Assembly: GCA_963969345.1 (NCBI GenBank)
Contig: OZ017768.1
Span: 8,952,718 to 9,016,717, forward strand
Direction of reading: 5' to 3'
DNA from: Turbatrix aceti
Taxonomy: Eukaryota > Nematoda > Chromadorea > Rhabditida > Panagrolaimidae
DNA: 64,000 nt
How positions within the stretch are numbered: position 1 is the stretch's first letter; each line of letters begins with the position of its first letter. This document shows, piece by piece, positions 9,903 through 22,905 of the stretch. Made by a program: the position numbers and the translations under genes. Below the pieces are notes generated by a model. It was not told where the DNA came from. It did not search any database and was given only the letters and a program-made list of their open reading frames with translations.

Positions 9903-12847
9903 CTGAAATTAGTTCTCATAACAATTATTTTTTTATGGACCCACACGCGAAAAAAAACGGAAAAAAGACTTTGTTTGAGGGCAATAAACCCAATAACGAG
10001 GCTTTATGGGCCCCACGAGCACCGAGATACATTTTAGATACATACATACATACGACTTTGCCAGGGCCGGGGCTAGGGTGGTGGTCAATGGGATATGGGA
10101 TGCGGGCTCGCCAGGGCGATGGGGATTTGTGTCACGACTGGTCCACCAGCCCTCAGGCACACAATCGCGGACTGGTGCCCGTCATACGCCCCCTATCCAC
10201 GACTTTGCCAGACAACTCTTCGACGTGAGAGGGATTTTAATTAAACTCTGCCAAGTGACAATTAAATAAATAAATCGAAACTTGCCCGGAGGAAAAAAAC
10301 TTGTGAAGACAAAACTGATTGAACAAGAGCTTATATCTTAGTAGCCCGTTTTAATTTTTTTAGTTTTAGAAAAAAATGTATACATAATTTGTTTTTGTAG
10401 TCGAGTGGCAAATTGACAATAATTTTTGGCATCAACAGTAATGTCTACGGTTCGATTCCTAATCAAAATACAATTTTTTTCTTGTTAAAAAAATCATGTA
10501 AAAATTTTTTAAATTGATAACACATTCATGAAAATTCAAAAAACTGCATGAAAATTCAAAAAACATTTTTGTTAAAAAAAAAATTTAAACGTTTTAGAAA
10601 ATAATAAAAAAATCCGTCAACTTTCCACAAAGTGTAAAAAGCGTTAATGAGTGGTGTTGAAAAAAATTTGAGCTAAACACTTGACAGTATACATAAGTTG
10701 TTTACGATCATCGGCAGGATTTGCGAAAATCAAAGTTGACACGCTTGACAGATAAGAACACTTATCAATGAGGGTGCTAACAATTTGCTTGCAAAATGGG
10801 TGTGACATTTTTTTGTTCTCGACTAAAAAAAGTAAGAAAAACAACTTCACTTATTTTTTTCGGCCAAACTCGTGAATGAGTACTCCTCAAATTCATCTGT
10901 CGCCGAGCCATCAAAAAAGACCGCTCCATTGTTCTGATTTGTTTCTTTCGTTATCCACTTAATTTTTTTGCCCATGTCCTTGTTTTACGAGCAAATAAAA
11001 TAGAGCGAAAAAAAACAGAATAACAACAAAGAACACAACACGGGAGCGTTTGTTTAACAAGCTCATGGCTAAAAACAGAAAAAAAAGCACTGATGACGTA
11101 GTAAAAAGCCCGGCAATAACGTAAAAAACAAGAAATTGAGTTGGCAGAAATTTATTGGTGCACATTGTTTTACGGGACGCCATAAATCACAAAGTATTGG
11201 ATTATTCGCGATCAGAGTAAAAAAAAGAGGCACAAAAAAATAAGAAGAACATGTTGAGTCGCGAAAGAAGGTCGGAAGGATAAAAAAAAAGACAATTCAG
11301 AGAACAGAAGCTTTTTTTCATCAGAAGTCATGCCGGAAGGGTGCATAGAAGGCGGAGCTTGGACACCTGTTTTTTACGGATCAATGCTGACAAACAGGAT
11401 TTAGAAAAGACGCGAGGTGCGAAGATGGTAATTGTCCTAACGCCACCTAATAAAGGGTATCGAGGAGAGCGATGCGGAAGAAAAAGATGATGGGTTGGTT
11501 GTACGCAATAAAAACACATCAGGGAAAGGTGCTTTTAGGCAAGATTGGAGGTTTGGGGCTTGATGGAACTCCAGCAATAGTAGGAGGTTTTTTGGTTGAA
11601 TGGCAAAGATGAGTGCGAAACTGTTTTTTGTTAGTGAAAATTTTTTTTACGAATTTTGAATTTTTTTTTTTGTTTTTATTTTTTTTTTAAATTGGGGTTA
11701 ATTTAATTCAAAATCACCGTTTTTGACAAAAAATTATTTTAAAAAAAAGTTACGTTTTTTTAGAAAAAAAACAAAATTTAGATTGGCCAAAACGCCAAAA
11801 AATATTATCATTTGTTCGTTTTACAGAAAAATAAAAACCAAAAAATTTCCATGTTTTTGAGACCAAAAAAAATATTATCAGACCACCGAAGAGCATTTTT
11901 TTCACAAAACATAAATCCGTCTCGTCTTCTCGCACCTTTACCTCATCCCATCCCACCACCCAATCTTGTTCCGAAATGTGTACACTCCCAAGCTCAAACG
12001 ACATCTGTACGCATTGTTCGTTCGAAGATCCCATCCCCTAACCGACAAAAAAAAGCGCGGAAGCGAACAAAAAAACCCTCTGCTCTCGCATTTCCTGGAG
12101 TAAAGGTCTTGTTTCGTGTGTCTCCACGTGCAGGCCTGAAGAGAAGGGAACCTGGAATGAGACCACCTTTCCTTCCTCCTCCGAAGCGACGTAGTATTAT
12201 AAATATACAACGCGTGAGAAGGGTAAACAATGCTTAAAAAAATTTTTTTTGTGTATGTGTATATTTAAAAAAATTTTGTGTATGTGTATAAAAAAACTTG
12301 TAGCAAAAATTTTGTTTTTAATATTTTTTGCCAGAGGAGAAAAGCAACAGTTGGTCAAAGGCTGCGCTGCGGCGTCGCGTGTTTTATTCAATTTTAATTT
12401 TTTTCGGCCACACAAAGAGCTCCGGGGTGACAAAACTTCAAAACAAAAAAAGAGAGATGACACGCAAGAAATTGAGTGAGTGACAAAAAGTTTGTCATCG
12501 GGCTTCTCTTTGAAGATGAAGAAGAAAAAGTTTTCATCTTCCAGGAGCAGGCTTCTTTTCCTCGAAGCTATGCATTCAAAATCGCCCCAGATGACTCTGG
12601 TATGCATACCTAATCGACCAACCGACCAACCGACTGACCGACGACCGCGGCCAAAAAAAAATAAAGACATCTGCCGTGGATCTGCCTGCATCTGATATTG
12701 TGTGAGAGATGGGACAAAAAAGGTCGTAAAACCGGACATGGGGCACGTGTTCGTTTACTCACCCGCACCCCTACCCAACTCGCGCAAGCTGCACAAAAAT
12801 GGTAATTTCACTCGAACACCAAAACCCGGACTGATGTCCTTTTGCGT
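9903..12847. other. Intergenic, no gene recognised (copy 1)
   Basis: AT-rich, with homopolymer runs and a GC-richer patch at about 10000-10240. The only structured item is the tRNA-like unit at 10391-10470. Open frames here are low in complexity and are not preserved between the two copies. It ends at the assembly gap. Confidence 0.5.
10391..10470 (+). ncRNA. tRNA-like pol III unit or tRNA pseudogene (copy 1)
   Basis: An A-box-like TAGTCGAGTGGC and a B-box-like GGTTCGATTCC stand at tRNA spacing. A partial acceptor stem (GTTTTTG with CAAAATA) and a 3-bp D stem can be drawn, and a T-run follows. No proper anticodon stem forms, so it is unlikely to be a working tRNA. Confidence 0.4.
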
Positions 12848-13047
12848 NNNNNNNNNNNNNNNNNNNNNNNNNNNNNNNNNNNNNNNNNNNNNNNNNNNNN
12901 NNNNNNNNNNNNNNNNNNNNNNNNNNNNNNNNNNNNNNNNNNNNNNNNNNNNNNNNNNNNNNNNNNNNNNNNNNNNNNNNNNNNNNNNNNNNNNNNNNNN
13001 NNNNNNNNNNNNNNNNNNNNNNNNNNNNNNNNNNNNNNNNNNNNNNN
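12848..13047. other. Assembly gap, 200 N
   Basis: Exactly 200 N, the same length as the other gap in the window, so the size is a placeholder. Both its edges coincide with the ends of the 12.2-kb homology. Confidence 1.
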
Positions 13048-13486
13048 TCATGGGTGCCTCTTATTTGCATATTAATCTTCTTAGCAGTTTATCAGTCCGG
13101 ATTTGGTGAATCGATTTGTAGTTCAATTTTGCAATTCTCATGTTTCAGCATCTTTGGCGTGGACCCTGAACGCTGAATTATACCCTCTGTGGGCCCGAAG
13201 CAACTGCGTGGCAATAGCCTCAACCGCTCTCATGTGGGCCAATTTGATCATTTCACTGTCATTTCTTTCAGTCGTCGAAGCGATCACGGTCTATGCAACT
13301 TACCTGATCTTTACCGTAACTACCTTTCTTGGTGCCGTTTTCGTTTATTTTGCGCTTCCAGAAACAAAAAATCGCACCAGTGAAGAAATTCAGAAAATGT
13401 TTATGTCGAAAAAACCGGTACGAACAAACAACGATATTAATCTCGAGGAGATTCCCGTAAACAGGCAATTTGGAAAAAAGCAGTGA
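13048..13486 (+). CDS. HMIT gene A, 3' fragment (copy 2)
   Basis: Coding parts are 13048-13105 (last 58 nt of the 391-nt exon) and 13149-13486 (final exon). They are identical in sequence to gene A from 603 on. The gene is cut by the gap edge, not by a biological breakpoint. Confidence 0.8.
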
Positions 13487-13775
13487 TTATTTTTTTCGCT
13501 TTTGCATAAAAAACGGATAACAGTGATCAATTTCCAGATACTAATAAAACTGTTTTTGCTTTAAAAAACGAGTGTATTGCTTACCAGCATTTTGATGGCA
13601 TGCTGATAAAGTGGTGGATGAAAAGTTATAACACTCATTTCGTTGAAATTCAATGGCATATACTGATTTCTTACAAATCTTCTTTTTTTATTTAGATACG
13701 TTAAAATAAATAATCTATGTTGTTATATCGCAATTTATTATACATGCACATTAGAATTTTTGATTCCGGTCATAA

Positions 13776-16524
13776 TTATTCTTCCGCAGCATCCTTCTTG
13801 TTCAGATCAGTCAGATTCATATGAATACTGTGTGCCACCGACTTTTTAGGCATAAATTTGCGTTGAATTTCCTCAATAGGAAGACCCTTTGTTTCGGGTA
13901 GGACGTTGTAGACAAAAAATGCACCGAGAAAAGTGATCACCGCAAAGATCAGGTAAGTGCAATAAGGAGTGATTGCTTCCATGACCGAAAGGAATGTCAG
14001 TGAAATGAAAAGATTGGACCACCAGTTAGCAGCCGTTGCCATCGCGGCGCACTTGCTTCGGGCCCAGAGAGGGTAGAATTCTGCGTTTAGGACCCAGGGC
14101 AAAGATGCTGAAAGAATGAAAAATTTTGAAAAATTTTGTGAACATTTTGACTTACAGAATCCGACTGAAAAAACGGCAAGAAAAACAAGCACGCATACGA
14201 GAGGCACCCAGGACCACGGCGTATGACAATGACCTTCGTAGAACGACCAGCGTGCTCCAATAGTTGGTCCTTCGCAGGTTGCATTGTTGCCGACGGGAAG
14301 GCAGTAGCCAGGTGCCGAGGTGTAAAGATCAGGCGGTCCACAGAATCCACATTCGGGATCTCGGATGCACGATGCGCAACTTGCGTGCTGAGAGCAGTGA
14401 ATTACAGAAAGCGTCGAAGATGCTTGAGGCACGACTACGCCGGACGTGATGGCTACTTGGTAGTAGGATCCAGCGACGACGATGAGCGCAAGTCCACTGG
14501 CAACTTGGCTGAAAAGTAGAAGCGGGCGTCTGCCAAATCGGTCGACCTAAATTGAAAAACAATTAGGAATTAGTATAAAAAAACAATTAGGTATAAAATA
14601 TTAGAAATTGAAAAAAATTTAAATTTAAAATTTAAAATTTAGAATAAAGTTTATTTAAAATTTAAATTAAATTTTTAAATCGAAAAACATTTGAATTGAA
14701 AAATTCATATTAAAAAAATATGGTGACTTACCACAAAGAACGGCACAAAAGCAAATAACGCCAAAACGACGCTAACAGCCAAGGAAACCCAAATAATGTC
14801 CATGCTGTCTGTTATGCCAATGGATTTTACCGTTGTTCCGATGAAGAACCTGGAAAAAAATTGTGATTCTAAAAACGATCGACAAAACATTTGTTGTACT
14901 CACACAACAGTGTTGATACCGCTGAACGCGTTGAGAATCTGTATAGAAGCCCCCAAAATCAATGCTCTGAAGACGTACTCAGTCTTGAAAATTTTCGAAA
15001 AACCGCTTTGAATTTCGTTCCGTCGGGTCTCCTCAACAGCTATGTCCTCAAACGCCTGAGCTGCAGCTTTGCGATTTCCGCTGTAAATTTGCAGCAGAAT
15101 TTTTTTTGTCTCAGATTTGCTCCAGTGTCCGTAAACCCAGTTTGGAGACTCTGGAAGAAATGTAAAAGCTGCCATCTGGATTACAGTCAAAAAACAGGGA
15201 AAAGCAAAAAGCAGCCTCCAGCTGACGTTGATCGGATCCAATCCAGAGACGGCAGCTGCCATGAGATTTGACACAATGCCACCCAGGTTGCTGGATATCT
15301 GGAACATAGATAACATTCTTCCCCTGACGGAGACCGGAGAACACTCGCTGAGGTAGATAGGCACGAGCACGCAGGCGACACCGATGAAGACGCCGTTGAT
15401 GATGCGGGCAAGGAGAAGCATGTATCTGCTGTTGGCGAGGACGGCAACCAGGCCACCGATCGTGTATAGCGCGGTTGCGAGGTTTATCACCCGCTTTCGG
15501 CCGAGTTTGTCGGATAGCGGAGCTGCGATGAGCGCACCGACGCCGGCTAATGCGGGCACGGCGGAGACGATGCCGCCTTGCCAGAGGGGAGATGAGATTC
15601 CCATGTCGGGATTTTGGGTGGCAAAGACCATTGCTATGTTGGCCATTCCGGAGTCATAGCCGAAGAATAGAGCTGATAGGCATGCGGTAAAAGCGATGAG
15701 GACTACGGTAGTGTTCCACGATGGCGTGGATCCGTCATCCAAAATGTCGCGTGTAAGTTCCGCATTTGATGATGAGGTTTCTAAGTGATCTAAAAAATGT
15801 CGGCTTTAGCAATGCAAAGGGATTATGCATTGTTTTGGTCTAACTGGACTCAAAACTTTATGTTGACTAATATGATTGATCAAAAACAAAAGAGCTATTT
15901 ATTTTTAGCTCGACTGTTTTTGTCAACAAAACATGACAAATAATCAAAAAAAATATTTGAATTAAGATTTAAAAAAAACGTGTGAGAACGTCATTGTGTT
16001 TTGGCACGAAAGCTGGTCTGAAAAATATGAAAGAGAAATGTTTCTACCACTAAATTTCTTGCAAAATAGTTTTGAAACACAAAAAAAATTTTATTTTGTA
16101 AAAAAACAATTTTTGATTTCGTCATTTTTTTAAATGAAACCCTTCATTTTTTTTATGTTTTGCAGATTCTTAAACAGAAAAACTGAGTCAAATGGTAAAT
16201 ACCAGAGTAATGGTTAGTTTGTATGCAATGCCGTCTCAAAATTCCAAAAATGCTAATAATACATAAATATTTCATCGTTATTCCAGATAAATGGTTTACG
16301 TAAATACTGTGAATTTGTGAATTTATGAATTTTGCCATACTTTGTGAATTTTGTTAAAGATCAAAATTTACCTGTAAAATTGATTTTTAAATTCTAACCG
16401 AAAAGTGCTATAAATATTTCCAATTAGGTACACATTATAAAAACTGACCGTCATTAAATTTCACATTGTCCAGAGAAGTTTGACTATTGCTAGCCTCGCA
16501 GGTAGAAGGTGTTTTGGATGACAT
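13776..16524 (-). CDS. HMIT gene B (copy 2), 600 aa
   Basis: Exons (minus): 16524-16449, 15789-14904, 14849-14732, 14546-14156, 14107-13776. All coding bases I compared are the same as in 1331-4079; see that entry for motifs. Probably the second allele or a contig overlap of the same gene. Confidence 0.85.
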
Positions 16525-17529
16525 GATGTCAAATGTATGCGCAATCAATTACAATATCCCATCTACCCAAAAAAATAGATGACAATGAGCGGAACAGAAA
16601 TAATTAGTCCTTTTTATTGAGGCGTAATAGACTGGCCTCCCTCATACCATCCCTGTCTCGTGTCTCGTCCAAACAGACAGACATTTTTCGATTTAATCCC
16701 CTTGGCTCGCTTGATTATCCCACGCTAGCCTCTCGTCACCACACCAGTACCGACAGGACTGATTTCACCTCCATCAACTGAGGATCAGACAGGGAACATT
16801 CACTTGCTCCCGCACGTGATCTTTTTTTTTTACACAAAGGAGGAACTGTGTTGTCTGGAATTTATGAGCTAAGCCGGAAATTTTACATTTAATTCGTCAG
16901 TAATTTTTAGAATTGTAGTTATTTTTAGATATTCTATATTTAATCACTCATAATTAAAAATTTCGGGTTTCAAACATCTGTTTATTTTTATCCATCTCAA
17001 TTGTGTTCTAATTCCAAAAAACACATAAATAAATATTTATTATTTTTCCCATGATTAAGCTCTGAACTCTTCGGGGACATTGAGATCTATGTACATTTTT
17101 TGATAGCACGGTTCACTTTTTAAATTAAAATTAAAATTATTCTAACAACAGAAGCACCCGGATCCTCAGGCTCATGACCTCGGCTTGGCCCCAGATAATT
17201 CTGAAAATTCTGCAAACAAGTAATAATACAAATCGCTGCGTTTTACAAAGTAACAGAAAAATTCGCTAAAACAAAGGAAAAAGAACATTTTTTTGAGTGC
17301 ACATTGTCATAGATTCAAACTTGCGTAAATTCACTGACAGTTAACTTGCAGTTACCCTGTTTTGTCAGTTGACGTACATTACTCACCTGTGGATCCATAT
17401 AGAAGAGGAGGATTACTTGATGCATTGTGTTGTCAAAAATTTTACTGAAAAAGCATTTTTTACCATCACGTTACTCAAAAAGAGTAAAGTTGTTTTTTGC
17501 TGGGTAATTTTATTATCTTCTACATTTTT

Positions 17530-19666
17530 ATGTCGTCTACCGTGTTATCAGCACCTTCTGATGAAAACCACAATGTTGGTAAGTTTCGCTACGTCTGATT
17601 ATTTGCACTATTTGTATTATTTTTGCTTCAGGTGCGGAAAATTTTGTAGAAATAAACATTTTGACCTCTTCTGATGAATCTAAGGCAACTGATAATCCTT
17701 CCGCTAACCCTGAAAAATCTCCATGGAATTTCACCGTCATTATGACAGGCATTACAGTCTGTATGTCAGCATTTTTCTGCGGCTATGATGGAGGAATGGG
17801 AAATCTGACCATGATTTTTGCAACTGAAAATCCTGATCTTGGTATAACTCCTCTCTGGCAGGGCGCCATTGTTTCGGCAGTTTCGGGGCTCGCTGGCTTC
17901 GGCGCACTCATCGCTGCACCTTTGTCAGACAAATTGGGCCGAAAACGGGTAATCAACATGTCAACTGCGATTTACACTATTGGAAATCTAATTGCAGTAA
18001 TTGCTATCAATCGATACATGCTTCTCCTGGCACGAATAATCGACGGCCTGTTCATCGGCATCGCTTGTCTTTTAGTGCCAATTTACCTGAGCGAGTGCTC
18101 ACCTGTATCGGTCAGGGGAACCATGGTTTCCATGTTCCAGCTATCCAGCAACATTGGCGGCATTGCAGCCAATCTGATATCAGCTTCCGTTACCGGATTA
18201 GACACTGCTAACATCAGCTGGAGGCTTCTGTTCCTGTTTCCCTGTTTTGTTACCGTAATTCAGATGGTGGCATTCACTTTTCTGCCTGAATCTCCAAATT
18301 GGGTTTACGGACACATGGGCAGAGATGAGACTGTTAAGATTCTGAAGAACATCTATAGCGATGACGAAGAAGCTGTTGCTGCAGCGCTTGATGGAATTAT
18401 TGTTGAACAGAAGCAGGTGAACGAAAGTCAAGGATACACTAAGATTTTTACGACGGATTATGTATACAGGGCTTTGATTCTGGGTGTTATAATTCAGTTG
18501 CTCAATGCTTTTTCTGGTAATGTGACAATAATGTAAGGTTTACTAAAGATTTATAGGAAATCTGAATAAATAATTTTTGATTTCCCTCTATTTTAGGTCT
18601 TTTATCGGCACAACAATAAAATCCATTGGAATCACAGATCAATTGTCTATAATCTGGTTTTCCTGTTTGGTTTCTATAGTATCTACAGTGTTCAGCTTTG
18701 TGCCGTTGTTTACGGTTTGTTGACTGCATAAAAAAAATTTTTTTATTGAAAAAATTTTTTTATCAAAAATTTTATTTTTATTTATTTTTAATGTTTTTAA
18801 AAAAAATTTTGACTAAAAAAATGTTTTTTTTTTATTTTTTATTAAAATTTTTTTTTTCAGATTGACCGTTTCGGCAGACGACCCCTCCTGCTCTTCAGTC
18901 AGATAGCAAGCGGTTTAACTTTGCTCGTGATCACCGCTTCTTTCTATCAAGTTGCAAACACTACCGGTGCCGTTGTGCCTCAGGCATCTACGGATCTCTT
19001 TGTTGTCAACTGTCAGCGATACACGAGTTGTTCCTCGTGTATACAGGATACGCAATGCAACTTTTGCGGGCCTTCTGATCGATATAGCGCATCAGCTGGT
19101 TATTGCCTCCCTCCAAGCGGCAATGCAACCTGCGAAGGGCCTCTTGTCGACGTTCACTGGGAATTCTTTGATGCATTTTGTCCGACGGCATGGTCTTGGG
19201 TGCCACTCGTCTGCATACTCACATTTTTGGCAGTCTTTTCGTCTGGATTTGGTGATTTTTAACTTTTAGAAAATTTTAGACAGTTTTTGTAAAACTTGTT
19301 TTTTTAGCGTCAGTACCATGGACCCTGAACGCGGAATTCTACCCCCTGTGGGCCAGAGGAAACTGCGCGGCTCTGGCAGCAGCAACAGTTTTTTGGGGCA
19401 ATTTGATCATTGCCCTGACTTTTCTTTCGGTCGTCGAAGCAATCACGGTTTATGCTACTTACCTGATATTTGCCGTTATCACATTGCTTGGTGCCCTCTT
19501 CTGCTTCTACGCGCTGCCCGAAACTATGAATCGCTCGATCGAAGAAATCCAGCAAATGTTTATGCCGAAAAATTCGAAAAACAAGGTTCGACCGAGCGAA
19601 GGTATGAAGCTTACCGAAATTAATCCTAAAAGGCGGTCGGTTAAGGATGAAGATGAATATTTGTGA
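17530..19666 (+). CDS. HMIT gene C (copy 2), 605 aa
   Basis: Exons: 17530-17578, 17632-18532, 18597-18714, 18861-19251, 19308-19666. The protein is the same as that of 5086-7222, including the altered TM7 SGNVTIM. Probably the same gene assembled twice. Confidence 0.85.
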
Positions 19667-20122
19667 ATTTGTTATTTTTTGAAGATTTTTGAGTACTGTA
19701 AAGCTTTGAAACAAGTTGCGTTGACAAAAAAAAGAATTTATCAACTGGTTGTTATTTTTTTTTATTTTGTTTTTTGAAGAAAATATTAGCTTTTGGTCTC
19801 AGAAGGCCTATATTTTGAGACAAATGAGCCTATTATATACAATACAAAAATATTTTTTAGTTTTTTTTGGCTTTTACAACGATTTCTAGCACGATTCTCT
19901 CAAATTTTGTGGAAAAAAGTTTTTTTGTGAACACCCAAATTACTTTTAGATTTTTCCAAAAATTACGATAGCACACTTGTAAAATAAATATCAGTACATA
20001 TTTTATTTAATTGATTACAAATCCCAATGAATCACCGATGTAGCCAGCGACAAGCAGCATCCATCATTGCTTAACAGATTTTGCGAGGAGGGAATCTTAA
20101 TTTTGTGTGTACAAGTGTCAAA

Positions 20123-22325
20123 TCAAACGGCAAAAGTGAGATGCTTCTTCACCGTTGACTTGGGAGGCGGCGACGGCGTGATGATGCCGTTGGTCACGGT
20201 GGGTGGCACCGGGCTTCTCGCTCGCGTCGACGTGATGCAGTCGTCAAGGTGGTGCTGGAGCATGTCGCACACCCGGAGGGAATCTGCCAGCATCTGATCG
20301 TAAACTTCTGTCTTGAAGAGACAATTTTCCCGTAGTCGTCTTTCCTGGCCTTCCGGGTCTTCTTCGATTACCGCGTGCTTTGGGATGGATCTGTAACATT
20401 TTGCATGTCAATTTGTATTTTTTTTCCGCCCCAGTGCGCCGGATTATGCAAATCACAGGATGATTGAAGCCTAATTAATTAATGACCCCCAATCAAAAAA
20501 ATTTGTTTCAACATTGGCACTTCCTATATGCTACCCCAATTTTAAGACTGACAGTTGTCAACGATTTTTTTGACCCCAAAGTGCCAATTTAAAGCTGATT
20601 GTGACAATTATGTGAAGAAGCTGTCACCAAATGAACGACCTCCCCCGTGGAATGGTGTGAACTGCCGAAAACATATTGCTCTGCTTTTCTTCTTCTGTCG
20701 CCGGTTTGTTCGTCTCGCGCCACAGCTGCGCGACAAAAGCCATCCAGGCTGAGCGCTGACAGGTTTCGCTCAGATTAACAGGCAAATAAATATCCTATAC
20801 ACAGCATTCACTTTCGCGTCAATCGAGCGTGAAAATGCATTCATTCGCGCATATAGTGTTGACTTTGGCAGCTTCGCGCATTGGCATTTTTAAATTGTTA
20901 GTGACGGCATCTGCTACAATGACTAGAGCAAGTCCTGAACTTTCAAACAAGCCACCAACGGCACGAAAACGTTGATTTTTGGCACAGATATAGTGATTTC
21001 CAGTTTCGATTTTAAATCGTCGATTGCAGCCGTTTAAGGCTACAACTGAACAATCGGGTCAACAGAAAGTTCCATCAGGTTGGTATCTGTCGATATAGCC
21101 AAGGGCCGTTTGCTGAACATCAAAGAGGACCGAGATTCCTCACATAAACTGTTTTACCCTATAAAAACGATCTGTTTGCTTTTTGTGCTCATGCAAAATT
21201 GGAGAACTTTCTTTTTAGGAGTGCGTGTTTTTGATAATTTGTGCAAATGCGTGCGCATTTTTATAGGGTAAAACAGTTTTTGTGAGGAATCTCGGTCCTA
21301 TTCGATGTTCAGCAAACGGCCCTTGGCTATATCGACTGACACCAACCTGATGGAACTTTCTGTTGACCCGATTGTTCAGTTTTAGCCTTACACGGCTGCA
21401 ATCGACTGCTCAAATTTTTTACTTGAAAAGGCTGCAACTATGGCAAAACTGAACATTTTTAGGTCATCGAGGGCTTGTTTGGAAGTTCAGGACATGTCTT
21501 ATTCAATACCCTAGATGCCATCTCTAAGAATTCAAAAATGCCATTGCACGAAGCTGCCAAAGTCAACACTATAAGTGCGAATGAACGCGCTCATTTTTTT
21601 TTCGATTGTCGCAAAATAAGGGGAAAGTGAATGCTGTGCCTATAGGATATCCACGAACAAAAAAATAAAACTGGATTAAGCAAATTTTTTTGTGTACAAA
21701 TACACACTTTTGTAAATTTAAATACAAATCGGCGTCTTTTTTAGAAAAGCTCGGATGCGTGAATAATAAATCTTAAAAAACGCATAAAAAATATTTCTAG
21801 GATATTTTTTTTGTTCAAATGACCTTGAATCATTTCTTTCTCCTCCAAAAACCACTTTGATTTTTTTTTGGAAACGTCAAAAAGCACAATAGCCTTTTCC
21901 TTCCGGAACAATGGCTACTGTGATGTGTCACCTGTCAGCCTTCAGTCTTCAACCTCCAAGACCCCAACTGACCTTGCCACCATTGGCTGCTCGTCGCCGA
22001 TGGTTTCGAGCGCTTCCATGAGGTAGACAGGATCGAGCTCGTTGATAGCGTCCGCCGAAAGCGCCTTGTCCTTTTCCTTGTTTTTGGAGCCACTTTTCCT
22101 GCCAAATGAAATAAGCGAAGTCGAAGGTGCCACGTCGAGACTTTTTTTGAGGCCCTGCGTCCTCCGTTCATGATGCTTCTTAATTCGATCACCAAAACTT
22201 GCCCGGCCCCCATTTTCGGCATTTGGAACCGACTCAAATGTATCAGTTTCGGGAACTGCTTTTTTCTTCCGGAAAACAGAGAGAAAGGGTGACGTTGTTT
22301 TCGGATGCACAGCGTTTTCTGTCAT
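20123..22325 (-). CDS. Gene D (copy 2), uncharacterised protein, 206 aa
   Basis: Exons (minus): 22325-21973 and 20390-20123. The protein is the same as in copy 1; one synonymous change (GAG to GAA in ALETIG) was seen. Intronic and flanking indels are the main differences between copies. Confidence 0.65.
20790..21650. mobile_element. Foldback element (copy 2)
   Basis: The counterpart of 8351-9211, with the same ATATCCTATA / TATAGGATAT termini and the same length. Its presence in both copies shows that it predates the split between them. Confidence 0.75.
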
Positions 22326-22825
22326 GACTCTGCGGGTGGTCTGAAATTAGTTCTCATAACAATTATTTTTTTATGGACCCACACGCGAAAAAAAACGGAA
22401 AAAAGACTTTGTTTGAGGGCAATAAACCCAATAACGAGGCTTTATGGGCCCCACGAGCACCGAGATACATTTTAGATACATACATACATACGACTTTGCC
22501 AGGGCCGGGGCTAGGGTGGTGGTCAATGGGATATGGGATGCGGACTCGCCAGGGCGATGGGGATTTGTGTCACGACTGGTCCACCAGCCCTCAGGCACAC
22601 AATCGCGGACTGGTGCCCGTCATACGCCCCCTATCCACGACTTTGCCAGACAACTCTTCGACGTGAGAGGGATTTTAATTAAACTCTGCCAAGTGACAAT
22701 TAAATAAATAAATCGAAACTTGCCCGGAGGAAAAAAACTTGTGAGGACAAAAACTGATTGAACAAGAGCTTATTCATAGTAGTCCGTTTTAATTTTTTTA
22801 GTTTTAGAAAAAAATGTAATAATTA

Positions 22826-22905
22826 GTTTTTGTAGTCGAGTGGCAAATTAACAATAATTTTTGGCAGCAACAATAATGTCTACGGTTCGATTCCTAATCA
22901 AAATA
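22826..22905 (+). ncRNA. tRNA-like pol III unit (copy 2)
   Basis: The counterpart of 10391-10470 with a few substitutions (for example GGCAGCAACAA for GGCATCAACAG) in the would-be anticodon region. The A-box and B-box are unchanged. Confidence 0.35.

Larger units (their letters stand above)
603..12847. repeat. Copy 1 of a ~12.2-kb near-identical duplication (probably an assembly duplicate)
   Basis: This segment is nearly identical to 13048-25273 in the same orientation. The offset drifts from 12445 to 12426 through small indels, for example one T in the run near 4380, 5 bp near 8257, and 6 bp near 12775. The HMIT coding exons are identical between copies. The homology ends exactly where the 200-N gap begins, and copy 2 starts exactly where the gap ends. 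That is the signature of two overlapping contigs or alleles scaffolded in tandem. Confidence 0.9.
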